From Paenibacillaceae bacterium (lineage in GTDB: Bacteria; Bacillota; Bacilli; Paenibacillales; CANHGK01), in contig CANHGK010000020.1 in NCBI GenBank assembly GCA_947460235.1, forward strand, positions 1 to 41,987: a stretch of 41,987 bases of DNA, written 5' to 3'. Under the pieces are notes generated by a model. The model worked only from the letters and a program-made list of their open reading frames with translations. It had not been told where the DNA came from and did no database searches. Positions 1 through 7,176 of the stretch are shown here, piece after piece. The position numbers were made by a program, and so were the translations under genes. Within the stretch, counting starts at the first letter, position 1. Every line of letters begins with the position of its first letter.

Positions 1-143
1 AACACCGACAGCAACACCGACAGCAATACCGACAGCAACACCGACAGCAACACCGACAGCAACACCGACAGCAACACCGACAGCAACACCGACAGCAACA
101 CCGACAGCAACACCGACAGCAACACCGACAGCAACACCGACAC
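1..143. repeat. 12-bp tandem repeat coding for Thr-Pro-Thr-Ala
   Basis: Eleven copies of the 12-bp unit aacaccgacagc run from base 1 to 132, followed by a partial copy. One unit (25-36) has a single C-to-T change, which turns a Thr codon into Ile. The array is open at the window edge, so its full length is unknown. Read in frame 2 it encodes Thr-Pro-Thr-Ala repeats that form the linker in front of the FN3 and CBM25 domains. Near-perfect nucleotide identity suggests recent expansion by slippage or unequal recombination; each 12-bp step keeps the frame. Confidence 0.95.
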
Positions 144-1030
144 CAGACGTATTGGCACCAGTTATTCCAACACAACTTTCGGTTGCGTACAAATCCGACC
201 AAACCATTAAATTGACCTGGAAAGCTAATGATATAAGTGATGGAGGAGTTACCTACCAAGTAGAGCGGGATGGAATTTTGTTTGCGACGACCGGAATGAA
301 TACGTTTTTTGATACATCACTTCAAGCTGGGAAAAGTTATTCATATCGTGTACGGGCATATGATTCAGTTGGAAATTTCTCTGGATATACTAATTTCCTA
401 ACGGTTACAACGATGGTATCGGCATCCAAAGAATTTACGATTTATTACAAATCAGGCTTTGCAACGCCGAGTATCCAATATAGAATTGACAATGGCACTT
501 GGTCAGCACTCCCTGGTATGATGATGAGTCCTGCTGAAGTTGATGGGTATTTCAAAATTACAATTCCGGCTGGATCAGCTACAAATTTGGAGGCTTGTTT
601 TACCAATGGATCGAATCTAGTCGATTGTAATAACGGGTTAAATTACAAAATTAATTCAGGCGTATTTACAATTGAGTCAACTGGAATTGATGTTCCTGGA
701 AAAATTGTAATAGGTGCTCCGAGCAATAAAATTACAACACCTGTGGGTGGTGATTTCACTGCTCCGACAAAACCAGGTACCCCAACAGAGATGGAAATCG
801 GATATAATTATATTGCGTTGAAATGGACAGCTTCCGTAGATGATACAGCAGTAAGTTCTTACTTGATTTACCGTGATGGTGTAAAGATTGCAGAAATAAA
901 ATCGAATCAATATACAGATATCGGATTGCAATTAGACACCTATTATTCGTACCGAATCAAAGCGGTGGATATTGCAGGAAATCAATCACGATATAGTAAT
1001 GGCATCACAAGAAAAACCAAAGATCTCTAA
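2..1030 (+). CDS. Secreted carbohydrate-active protein, C-terminal part (TPTA linker, FN3, CBM25, FN3)
   Basis: The gene is cut by the window start; frame 2 is open from the first bases. The visible 342 residues begin with about 45 residues of Thr-Pro-Thr-Ala linker. A fibronectin type III domain follows (about 55-138, with typical YSYRVRAYDSVGNFS text), then a CBM25-like starch-binding module (about 143-230, key text YYKSGFATPSIQYRIDNGTW and a GY..I..G..NLEACFTNGSN core), and a second FN3 domain (about 253-342, YYSYRIKAVDIAGNQS). CBM25 modules are known to bind starch and related alpha-glucans and usually sit behind an amylase or pullulanase catalytic domain, so the missing N-terminal part is probably a secreted alpha-glucan hydrolase. 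That last step is inference. The TTG at 152 is an internal codon, not a start. Confidence 0.8.
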   Translation, partial: TPTATPTAIPTATPTATPTATPTATPTATPTATPTATPTATPTATPTPDVLAPVIPTQLSVAYKSDQTIKLTWKANDISDGGVTYQVERDGILFATTGMNTFFDTSLQAGKSYSYRVRAYDSVGNFSGYTNFLTVTTMVSASKEFTIYYKSGFATPSIQYRIDNGTWSALPGMMMSPAEVDGYFKITIPAGSATNLEACFTNGSNLVDCNNGLNYKINSGVFTIESTGIDVPGKIVIGAPSNKITTPVGGDFTAPTKPGTPTEMEIGYNYIALKWTASVDDTAVSSYLIYRDGVKIAEIKSNQYTDIGLQLDTYYSYRIKAVDIAGNQSRYSNGITRKTKDL

Positions 1031-1054
1031 TGTGTAAGTTTGGAGGCGAATCGA

Positions 1055-1771
1055 ATGAAACCTTTGATGAAACAGGAATGGCATCATTTATTGTTTGCGC
1101 ATTGGCCTGTTGACGCAGCGTTGATTAATTCGTTATTGCCTCCGGGGATGAAAGCGCAAATCGCGGAAGGTACGGCATGGATTTCTGTCGTACCTTTTTC
1201 CATGCGCAATATTCGTTTTGTAGGTACGCCCGCAATTCCAGGAGCCTCAGCGTTATTGGAGTTAAATGTTCGTACATATGTTCAAGTTGGATCAGTATCA
1301 GGTGTGTATTTCTTTTCGTTGGATGCAAATCATCGTTTGGCAGTATGGTTTGCAAAGCGTTTTTTTTATTTGAATTATCGAAACGCGTCAATGGTGATGG
1401 AACCGGCGGAAGATGGGTTCCGGTTTCGGTCGCAAGTACTTTCGTTAAATGAAAGCAAAGGTGCGTTTCAAGCACAATATGTGCCTAAAAACGATCAAAA
1501 ACCATCCGAGATGGATGGTTTGGCGAATTGGTTAACGAATCGGGATACGTTACTAACGTCAACTGTACAAGGGGAAATCTTTGAGGGGCGCGTGTTCCAT
1601 CCGAAGTGGGAACTTACTGATGCAACATTGTCTATTGAAGTAATGACGGTAGACGTAGGGCACGGAATAGAAATAAAAAACAAACCCGCACTCATTCAAT
1701 ATGCTGAAAAGGTACAAGTCATTACGACAGGTATAAGAAGGTTGATATTATCAACCGATCGCTTCTACTGA
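1055..1771 (+). CDS. YqjF-like DUF2071 family protein
   Basis: Product of 238 residues resembling the DUF2071 family (B. subtilis YqjF), whose biochemical role is not established. Recognisable family text includes HLLFAHWPVDAALINSLLPPGM near the N terminus, a WISVVPF segment, a NVRTYV segment and a VYFFSLDANHRLAVWFAKRFF block. No signal peptide or membrane segment is seen, so it is likely cytoplasmic. I chose ATG 1055 because TGGAGG lies at 1041-1046, eight bases upstream; a TTG at 1040 in the same frame would sit on top of that site. The 3' end overlaps the convergent TetR gene by 21 bases. It lies 24 bases after the FN3/CBM25 gene, but a functional link is not suggested. Confidence 0.8.
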   Translation: MKPLMKQEWHHLLFAHWPVDAALINSLLPPGMKAQIAEGTAWISVVPFSMRNIRFVGTPAIPGASALLELNVRTYVQVGSVSGVYFFSLDANHRLAVWFAKRFFYLNYRNASMVMEPAEDGFRFRSQVLSLNESKGAFQAQYVPKNDQKPSEMDGLANWLTNRDTLLTSTVQGEIFEGRVFHPKWELTDATLSIEVMTVDVGHGIEIKNKPALIQYAEKVQVITTGIRRLILSTDRFY

Positions 1772-2353
1772 TGTTTTTGAAATTCCTCGAATAAACCAAT
1801 CTAACGCATGTGTTACGTGATCCAATTGGGAGTTTTGAGACGGATGCATTGCCCAAGCCATTACTGCACCGTAGTATGCTTGCGAAAAAGCTTCCGCCAA
1901 CTCATGTGAAGACATATCTGTAATGATTTCTCCGCGTTTTTGACCGGACTGAATTAAGGGTTGTAGAACGTTCGCGGTTTCGATCAACGATTGCTGATGT
2001 CGTTCTAACGTTTTTTCGTGGGCCATAATACTTTGAAATAATGTTCGAGCTAATTTTTTATTTAATTGATTTTTTGTTGCGAGATGGGCGCCAATTTGAA
2101 GTATTTTCGAGATTGTTGGTTCAGACTGATCATATGAAAGATTGTGCAATTCATGAGATACCCAGTCGAGATGCAACTCTAACATCAATGATTCTTTATT
2201 ATCGAAGTAATTGAAAAAAGTACCTTTGGCAACGCCGGCGAGTTCAGTGATGTCAGCAATTGTAGCAGACTCATATCCTTTTTCAGTGAATAGTTGCTTC
2301 GCTGCATTACAGATCCGTGCTTTTGTTTGGAGTTTTTTTTGTTCACGCTTCAA
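1751..2353 (-). CDS. TetR family transcriptional regulator
   Basis: A 200-residue TetR-type repressor. The N-terminal helix-turn-helix region reads ARICNAAKQLFTEKGYESAT followed by IADITELAGVAKGTFFNYFDNKESL, a textbook TetR DNA-binding domain. The remaining 140 residues form the variable helical ligand-binding and dimerisation region, so the ligand cannot be told. Start: a GTG at 2362 overlaps the AAAGGAG site itself (2368-2362), so TTG 2353, eight bases further on, is preferred. The gene converges on the YqjF-like gene with a 21-base overlap and no terminator between them. A near-palindrome upstream (2384-2402) could be its own operator. The target gene is unknown; TetR proteins often regulate neighbours, but nothing here proves it. 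Confidence 0.88.
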   Translation of the reverse strand: MKREQKKLQTKARICNAAKQLFTEKGYESATIADITELAGVAKGTFFNYFDNKESLMLELHLDWVSHELHNLSYDQSEPTISKILQIGAHLATKNQLNKKLARTLFQSIMAHEKTLERHQQSLIETANVLQPLIQSGQKRGEIITDMSSHELAEAFSQAYYGAVMAWAMHPSQNSQLDHVTHALDWFIRGISKTSVEAIG

Positions 2354-2383
2354 CGCGGACACTCCTTTCGTGTTGAATAAATT

Positions 2384-2402
2384 ATGTAATATTAGTGTAC
2401 AT
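2384..2402. promoter_or_regulatory. Possible TetR operator (inverted repeat ATGTA-N9-TACAT)
   Basis: Perfect 5-bp arms ATGTA (2384-2388) and TACAT (2398-2402) separated by nine bases lie about 31 bases upstream of the proposed TetR start, in an AT-rich stretch where its promoter must be. TetR regulators commonly bind 15-20 bp palindromes at this place. Short arms make this a weak call. Confidence 0.3.
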
Positions 2403-2440
2403 AAAATAGAGTAAATTTACCAGTCGATCTTCGGTTATTT

Positions 2441-2489
2441 GGAAAAAAATCCCCGAATCTTGTCGATTACCGACATGTTTCAGGGATTT
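2441..2489 (-). terminator. Rho-independent terminator of the PilZ gene
   Basis: On the minus strand, just after the stop codon at 2495, an AATCCCTGAA/TTCGGGGATT stem forms with an inner TGTCG/CGACA stem and is followed by a run of seven T. It closes the riboswitch-PilZ transcript before the TetR promoter region. Confidence 0.8.
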
Positions 2490-2494
2490 ATGAG

Positions 2495-3067
2495 TTAATT
2501 TAAATTTAATTGTCGACTTAAAATGAAGAATTGAAGTCTTGTTGCGTCTTCGGAGTTAATCGAAACGATCTCAACGCCGTAACGAAATTCTCCATTCAAC
2601 TCGGATTCGTTTTTAATTAAAATTTTTGGCGTAATCGCTAAATCAGCGTATTGAATCATCGCGTTATAGGTTTGATTCACTTTCAAAAATGATTCATTAC
2701 ATAACATCCCGAGACCACTACGGCTCAAATCCACGATTTGTGCATCCACGATTTCAAGGTCGTTGAAAACAATGGCGTGCATGTTCACTTCGTAACGCGG
2801 ATGTTGCCGGCGTTCCGTCATGGGAAGGTCAAACATTTTTTGTAATGGAACATCAGGTTTGGTCGGGAAAAGATATACGGATTGTTGATGAATTTGAATG
2901 ACACGCGTTTCAAACCGTCGTTTTGCATAAAAACAGGTGATGGTGTCGCCGATTTCGAAATTAATGTTTGTATTGCAATTGACATTGATCAGATCTCGCT
3001 TGATTGTTGCTAATTCGGCTTCTACGAGCGCCCCGTTGTGTAATAATTGAATGTAATGCATTTCCAT
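2495..3067 (-). CDS. PilZ-domain c-di-GMP receptor, YcgR/DgrA-like
   Basis: A 190-residue two-domain protein. Residues about 1-83 resemble the N-terminal YcgR-type domain; residues about 85-190 form a PilZ domain. Both c-di-GMP binding motifs are intact: RxxxR (R87-QHP-R91) and DxSxxG (D113-LSRS-G118). The family binds c-di-GMP and, in YcgR or B. subtilis DgrA/MotI, slows the flagellar motor; whether this protein does so is inference because no motility genes are in view. Start ATG 3067 follows AAGGGGGA by five bases; a second ATG at 3061 is also possible. A TTG at 3139 in the same frame falls inside the riboswitch and is rejected. The gene has its own promoter, c-di-GMP-I riboswitch and terminator, so it is monocistronic. 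Confidence 0.88.
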   Translation of the reverse strand: MEMHYIQLLHNGALVEAELATIKRDLINVNCNTNINFEIGDTITCFYAKRRFETRVIQIHQQSVYLFPTKPDVPLQKMFDLPMTERRQHPRYEVNMHAIVFNDLEIVDAQIVDLSRSGLGMLCNESFLKVNQTYNAMIQYADLAITPKILIKNESELNGEFRYGVEIVSINSEDATRLQFFILSRQLNLN

Positions 3068-3113
3068 CCATCCCCCTTGTAATGTGAAAAAATCGGATGT
3101 CTGGGGTAAAACG

Positions 3114-3130
3114 CAAAAAAACCCATCTCC
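3114..3130 (-). terminator. Possible riboswitch expression-platform terminator (3' arm and T run)
   Basis: On the minus strand GGAGATGGG is followed by seven T. Its AGATGG (3128-3123) can pair with CCATCT (3175-3170), which lies in the terminal loop of the aptamer's extended P3 arm. That stem crosses the aptamer P1 pairing, so the two should exclude each other. The stem is short (6-7 bp) and its loop long, so the assignment is tentative. Confidence 0.4.
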
Positions 3131-3132
3131 AT

Positions 3133-3246
3133 TCGGCAACTGGCTGGCATATTCGGAACTTCGCTTGGCAGATGGAGGTGTGCCAATCAGGTCCGTAATT
3201 TAGCCCCTATAGTTTTGCGTCCCAAGTTTTCACTTGGTTTGCCCTT
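3133..3246 (-). promoter_or_regulatory. Cyclic di-GMP-I (GEMM-I) riboswitch aptamer
   Basis: Reading the minus strand, the element starts GGGCAAACC, then has the P2 hairpin CCAAGT-GAAA-ACTTGG with the conserved GAAA tetraloop, the invariant GGACGCAAAA segment, a GGGGCTAAA segment, an extended second arm containing the perfect stem TTGGCA/TGCCAA, and ends GCCAGCCAGTTGCCGA. GGCAA (5') and TTGCC (3') form P1. This matches the GEMM-I consensus and order. It lies in the leader of a PilZ-domain gene, itself a c-di-GMP receptor, which supports the call. The aptamer ends about 65 bases before the start codon. Confidence 0.92.
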
Positions 3247-3303
3247 ATCGTGATACTAGTGGATTATTCAATCTACTAATGTATGCGTTTTCAAGGTAAC
3301 TTT

Positions 3304-3331
3304 ATTATAGCACGTTAAAGCGTTGATGCAA
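3304..3331 (-). promoter_or_regulatory. Promoter of the riboswitch-PilZ transcript
   Basis: Minus strand: -35 TTGCAT (3331-3326), 16-base spacer, perfect -10 TATAAT (3309-3304). Transcription would start near 3297, about 50 bases before the aptamer. Confidence 0.7.
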
Positions 3332-3353
3332 TAGGGAATTTTCGTTTGTTCTC

Positions 3354-3382
3354 TTGAAATAGCGGTGAAAATACGGTATCGT
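3354..3382 (+). promoter_or_regulatory. Candidate promoter of the biotin operon
   Basis: Plus strand: TTGAAA (3354-3359), 17-base spacer, TATCGT (3377-3382), 55 bases before the bioD start. Four of six -10 bases match the SigA consensus. It is divergent from the PilZ promoter. No clear BirA operator (paired TTGTTAAC/GTTAACAA arms) was found over it. Confidence 0.45.
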
Positions 3383-3436
3383 GAAACCGTTATACAATAA
3401 TTTTGAAGTTGCTGAAGATGTAGGATGGTAGTCTGA

Positions 3437-4168
3437 ATGAATGTACGTTTGAATCAATTCCTTGATCGAATTGCCAATCAAGGCGTATGTATTACTGGCA
3501 CGGATACAGAAGTAGGGAAAACTTGGTTTGCTGGTTCGTATGCATACATATTGAAACAAGAGGGATTTCCGGTCTCGGTGTTTAAAGCGGTCCAGAGTGG
3601 TGTTGCGGACAATCAACTGACGGATGCCCATATATTGAAAGTGTTAAGTGAAGACGATGCACACGTTTGTGAGATTTGTCCGAATTCTTTTCAGGCACCA
3701 GTTGCCCCAGTAGTTGCTGCACGCCGAGAAGGGCGTATACTTCATTATGAATCAGCGATTGAACAGATCAGACGCCGCTTGTCCTTCGGACAACCGTTAC
3801 TAATTGAAGGTGCTGGTGGGATCAGTGTGCAACTTGGGGATGATTTTGATCTCGCTAGGATTGCGAACTTTTTAAAAATACCGATTTTGATCGTTGCAAG
3901 AAGTAGTCTTGGAACCGTTAATCATACGGTACTTACCATCGAATATGCACGAATGAAAGGGTTGGAGGTACTCGGTGTCGTGATGAATGATCAGACTCGG
4001 GAAGATCCAGCGTTTATCATAGAAAATATTAATATGATTGAGCAGATGACTGGTGTTCCAGTCGTCGCGGTTATGCCGTACGTTCAAAACAAATGGGAAT
4101 ACCGGGAACAATTAGTACAGTTGTACAGGCAGGATGGACCGGTTTATGAAATGGGGGAAGTTACATGA
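3437..4168 (+). CDS. bioD: Dethiobiotin synthetase BioD
   Basis: Converts 7,8-diaminopelargonate, CO2 and ATP to dethiobiotin, the step before BioB. The 243-residue protein shows the family's P-loop GTDTEVGKT (residues 21-29), the conserved FKAVQSG segment, the LIEGAGGISVQL block and the LGVVMND segment of the dethiobiotin synthetase fold. ATG 3437 follows AGGATGG by eight bases. It opens a five-gene operon: its stop overlaps the bioB start as ATGA. Length is normal for the family. The gene order D-B-F-H-C differs from the A-D-F-H-C-B order of the B. cereus group, and bioA is missing. Confidence 0.95.
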   Translation: MNVRLNQFLDRIANQGVCITGTDTEVGKTWFAGSYAYILKQEGFPVSVFKAVQSGVADNQLTDAHILKVLSEDDAHVCEICPNSFQAPVAPVVAARREGRILHYESAIEQIRRRLSFGQPLLIEGAGGISVQLGDDFDLARIANFLKIPILIVARSSLGTVNHTVLTIEYARMKGLEVLGVVMNDQTREDPAFIIENINMIEQMTGVPVVAVMPYVQNKWEYREQLVQLYRQDGPVYEMGEVT

Positions 4169-5163
4169 TCGCAACAACACAAACTTTTGATTGGCGTGCA
4201 ATCGCGGATCAAGCTATTAAAGGTGAAGCAATTTCCAAGGAAGCGGCACTTGCTGTATTGGAAGCGGACGACGATGAAATTCTAGCAATTATGAATGAAG
4301 CGTTCCGTGTTCGTCGCACGTTTTTTGGTAAAAAAGTGAAATTGAATTTGATCATTAATGCGAAAAGTGGCTTGTGTCCTGAAGATTGCGGATATTGTTC
4401 ACAATCGATCATTTCAACGGCACCAGTGTCGAAATATCCTTTGCTCGAAAAAGATGTACTTGTCGATGGTGCTCGCAAAGCGCTTGAATTAAAAGCAGGA
4501 ACCTATTGTATCGTCGCGAGCGGTCGTGGTCCAACGAGTCGTGAACTTGACCAAGTCGTCGCAGCAGTTGAAGAAATTAAATCGACAATGCCACTTAAAA
4601 TATGTGCATGCTTAGGTGTTCTTTCTACTGAACAAGCATCCAAATTGAAAGATGCTGGCGTTGAGCGTTATAACCATAACTTGAATACAAGCAAGGAAAA
4701 CTTCGCAAATATTACGACGACGCACACGTACGAAGATCGTGTAGATACCGTTGAGAAAGTAAAAGCGGCGGGTATGTCACCATGTTCCGGAATGATTATC
4801 GGAATGGGTGAGTCCAACGAAGATATCGTCAATGTTGCGTTTTCGCTTCGTGCGATCGATGCAGATTCAATTCCGGTGAACTTTTTGAATTCGATCAAAG
4901 GTACGCCGTTAGAGAATAATAAATTTTTGACTCCGATCAAATGTTTGAAAGTACTCGCAATGATGCGTTTTGTCAATCCTACGAAGGAAATTCGCGCATC
5001 TGGCGGTCGTGAAGTGAATTTAAGATCGCTCCAACCGATGACATTATATGCGGCAAACTCCGTATTTGTCGGTGATTATTTGACAACAGAAGGACAAGAA
5101 GTGACCGACGACCATAAAATGATTGAAGATCTCGGATTCGAGATTGAGTTATGCGCACTGTGA
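4165..5163 (+). CDS. bioB: Biotin synthase BioB
   Basis: Radical SAM enzyme that inserts sulfur into dethiobiotin to make biotin. The 332-residue protein has the radical SAM cluster motif C71-PED-C75-GY-C78, the family's YNHNLNTS segment, the SGMIIGMGE motif and a late ASGGREVNLR segment carrying the conserved Arg of the auxiliary iron-sulfur cluster. It overlaps bioD by four bases (ATGA), so translation is coupled, and its stop overlaps the proposed bioF start as TGATG. Full length; no oddities. Confidence 0.97.
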   Translation: MIATTQTFDWRAIADQAIKGEAISKEAALAVLEADDDEILAIMNEAFRVRRTFFGKKVKLNLIINAKSGLCPEDCGYCSQSIISTAPVSKYPLLEKDVLVDGARKALELKAGTYCIVASGRGPTSRELDQVVAAVEEIKSTMPLKICACLGVLSTEQASKLKDAGVERYNHNLNTSKENFANITTTHTYEDRVDTVEKVKAAGMSPCSGMIIGMGESNEDIVNVAFSLRAIDADSIPVNFLNSIKGTPLENNKFLTPIKCLKVLAMMRFVNPTKEIRASGGREVNLRSLQPMTLYAANSVFVGDYLTTEGQEVTDDHKMIEDLGFEIELCAL

Positions 5164-6380
5164 TGAATTGGGAAGATTTTGACCAGGGACATGCGGACTT
5201 GCGTAGGCAAGGGAATTGGCGTTCGTTCGTTCCGACAACCGTAGGTGCAGATGGGTTTTTACAACGGAATGGACGACAATTGTTGAATGTTGCGTCGAAT
5301 GACTATTTAGGATTGCGGTGTGCGTTCGATCAGCAATGGTTGAACGCAGCAACTGCACAACTGGCTGAAGTCGATGAATGCCCAATGACCGGTGCGGGAG
5401 CTTCTCGCCTTGTTGTTGGGCATGATTTTTTTCTGGAGCAATTAGAAGCGCGATTTGCTGCATTTAAAGGCAAGGACAGAGTATTGTTTTTTGCGTCAGG
5501 GTATGCGGCGAATGTGGGGATGCTAAGTTCACTCATCAGTCGCGGGGATACGGTGTTTGCAGATAAGTACATACATGCGAGTTTGTATGACGGAATTCAT
5601 TTAAGTCGTGCAAAATTGCACCGTTATGAGCATTTGGCGTTGGATCAATTGGATTCATTGCTAAAGAATATACCTACCGGTCGTGGACGACGCTGGATCA
5701 TCACCGACGCTGTATTTAGTATGGATGGGACGATTGCCCCAATGAAAGAACTGGTTGATCTCGCCGAACAGTATGGTGCGCAATTGATCGTAGATGAGGC
5801 GCACGCGGGCGGTCTGTTTGGTACGAACGGTGAAGGTCTCGTTCATGAACTTGGTTTGCAGAAGCGGGTGGCCGTGATCATGGGAACATTTAGCAAAGCG
5901 TATGGCGCATACGGGGCCTATGTTGCTGCAGATGGACCGGTGATCGATCAGATGATTCAGCAGGCACGAAGTTTGATTTATTCAACGGGGTTACCGAACG
6001 TGTTGTGGGCGAGCGTGGCGCTGCAATGGGAACGTGTTCGGACGGAGCGATGGCGAGCAAAACAAGTGATGGATGTAGCGGGACATTTTGCAATGAAACT
6101 TCTTTCGAATGGAATATCACTTGGCCAATGGGGAACGTCGATCCACGGATTATCTCATGCGACGACTCCGATTGTGCCAGTTTTGGTCGGTTCGAATGAA
6201 CAATCACTTAATTTTTCAGATCGGCTACGTGAACTTGGTGTCTCAGCAATTGCGATTAGGCCGCCGACTGTGCCGGAAGGAATGGCTAGAATTCGATTTT
6301 CTTGGAGCGCTGCACATACGCTTGAACAGGCTGCAGATGTTGCAAGTAAGGTTAAACAAGTGTTTGATGAGATGAATTAA
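5163..6380 (+). CDS. bioF: 8-amino-7-oxononanoate synthase BioF
   Basis: PLP-dependent alpha-oxoamine synthase joining pimeloyl-ACP (or -CoA) with L-alanine to give 8-amino-7-oxononanoate. Visible marks are ASNDYLGL near the N terminus, GAGASRLVVG, FASGYAANVG, the DEAHAGGLFG aspartate loop and the Schiff-base lysine K245 in GTFSKAYGAYG. Two starts are possible: ATG 5151, 12 bases inside bioB, and ATG 5163, which overlaps the bioB stop as TGATG. Neither has a good ribosome site; I take 5163 (405 residues) because stop-start coupling explains initiation. It is followed 13 bases later by bioH. Confidence 0.95.
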   Translation: MNWEDFDQGHADLRRQGNWRSFVPTTVGADGFLQRNGRQLLNVASNDYLGLRCAFDQQWLNAATAQLAEVDECPMTGAGASRLVVGHDFFLEQLEARFAAFKGKDRVLFFASGYAANVGMLSSLISRGDTVFADKYIHASLYDGIHLSRAKLHRYEHLALDQLDSLLKNIPTGRGRRWIITDAVFSMDGTIAPMKELVDLAEQYGAQLIVDEAHAGGLFGTNGEGLVHELGLQKRVAVIMGTFSKAYGAYGAYVAADGPVIDQMIQQARSLIYSTGLPNVLWASVALQWERVRTERWRAKQVMDVAGHFAMKLLSNGISLGQWGTSIHGLSHATTPIVPVLVGSNEQSLNFSDRLRELGVSAIAIRPPTVPEGMARIRFSWSAAHTLEQAADVASKVKQVFDEMN

Positions 6381-6393
6381 AGGAGGCGAAACC

Positions 6394-7176
6394 ATGCTGC
6401 GTCGTACCCGTTTTTTATGGATCAATGGATGGGCAACGACTGGTGAGGTATGGGCGCCTCTTTTTTCTGAAATGGCGTGGGCTCAGCACGAAGTCGTCGA
6501 AATCGGAGAATGGTTTTCTCAGGCTAAAGGTGAATTAGACCAGGTTGTTTCATGGGCAGTTCAGTCGATTGAAAGACACGCACAAACGGCTAAAGAAGCG
6601 AATGAATCGTGGGCACTCGTTGGTTGGTCGCTTGGAGGAGTACTGGCTCAACGTGCGATTGCTGAATTTAAAAATATTGACGCGGATTTTTGCGGCCTTT
6701 TTTTGATTGGTGCAACAACGAACTTTATTGCTGCCCCTCCGACTTCGGGATGGCCGGCAGCAGTTGTGCGTAGAATGCAAACTCAACTGTTGAAATCGGA
6801 GCAACATACCGATGTCGTATTACATCATTTTTTTGAGAGAGCCTATGAGAGAGAAGCCGAGCAAGAGATTGCATCAACGTTGTCCAACATCATAAACATT
6901 TGGCGTCCCGAGGGTCTCCATCTTGGTTTGGAAGCCTTGGTAACTTGGGATACACTTGAGATATTCGAGCAATTACAACGAAATAGAATCCCTATGTTTT
7001 GGTTGCATGGGCTAAAGGATTCCATTTGTCCGCAGGGCGCAATAAATCGAAGTGAGTCAATGAAGGGCGTTGTGACCACGTGGGAATCAGCAGGTCATGC
7101 ACCTTTTTTAGAAGCTCCTCGTTTAGTATCGAAATGGTTCGGCGAGTCGCTAGGAGGTATGCATGAGAAACGATAA
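6394..7176 (+). CDS. bioH: BioH-like pimeloyl-ACP methyl ester esterase (alpha/beta hydrolase)
   Basis: A 260-residue alpha/beta hydrolase. The nucleophile elbow is GWSLGG with Ser79; the likely acid is Asp209 (HGLKDSICP) and the base His235 (SAGHAPF). Its place between bioF and bioC, with a 14-base overlap into bioC, points to the BioH role: removing the methyl group from pimeloyl-ACP methyl ester at the end of the BioC-BioH route. The sequence alone shows only the hydrolase fold; the role comes from context and from the same pairing in the B. cereus group operon. AAAGGAGG at 6379-6386 sets ATG 6394. Confidence 0.88.
   Translation: MLRRTRFLWINGWATTGEVWAPLFSEMAWAQHEVVEIGEWFSQAKGELDQVVSWAVQSIERHAQTAKEANESWALVGWSLGGVLAQRAIAEFKNIDADFCGLFLIGATTNFIAAPPTSGWPAAVVRRMQTQLLKSEQHTDVVLHHFFERAYEREAEQEIASTLSNIINIWRPEGLHLGLEALVTWDTLEIFEQLQRNRIPMFWLHGLKDSICPQGAINRSESMKGVVTTWESAGHAPFLEAPRLVSKWFGESLGGMHEKR

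Noticed and set aside
1-143. Regular repeats that might suggest a CRISPR array
   Set aside because: The 12-bp units are directly tandem with no spacers and are in frame with a coding region; this is a protein linker.
3068-3139. Extended N terminus for the PilZ protein from TTG 3139
   Set aside because: It would place coding sequence inside the riboswitch and its T run; a good ribosome site at 3071-3078 serves ATG 3067.
3340-3436. BirA operator upstream of bioD
   Set aside because: TTGT and ACAAT pieces occur, but not as paired arms with the expected sequence and spacing.
5149-5463. Minus-strand open frames inside the bio, gat and other core genes
   Set aside because: They are shadows of well-supported plus-strand genes, without ribosome sites or recognisable domains.
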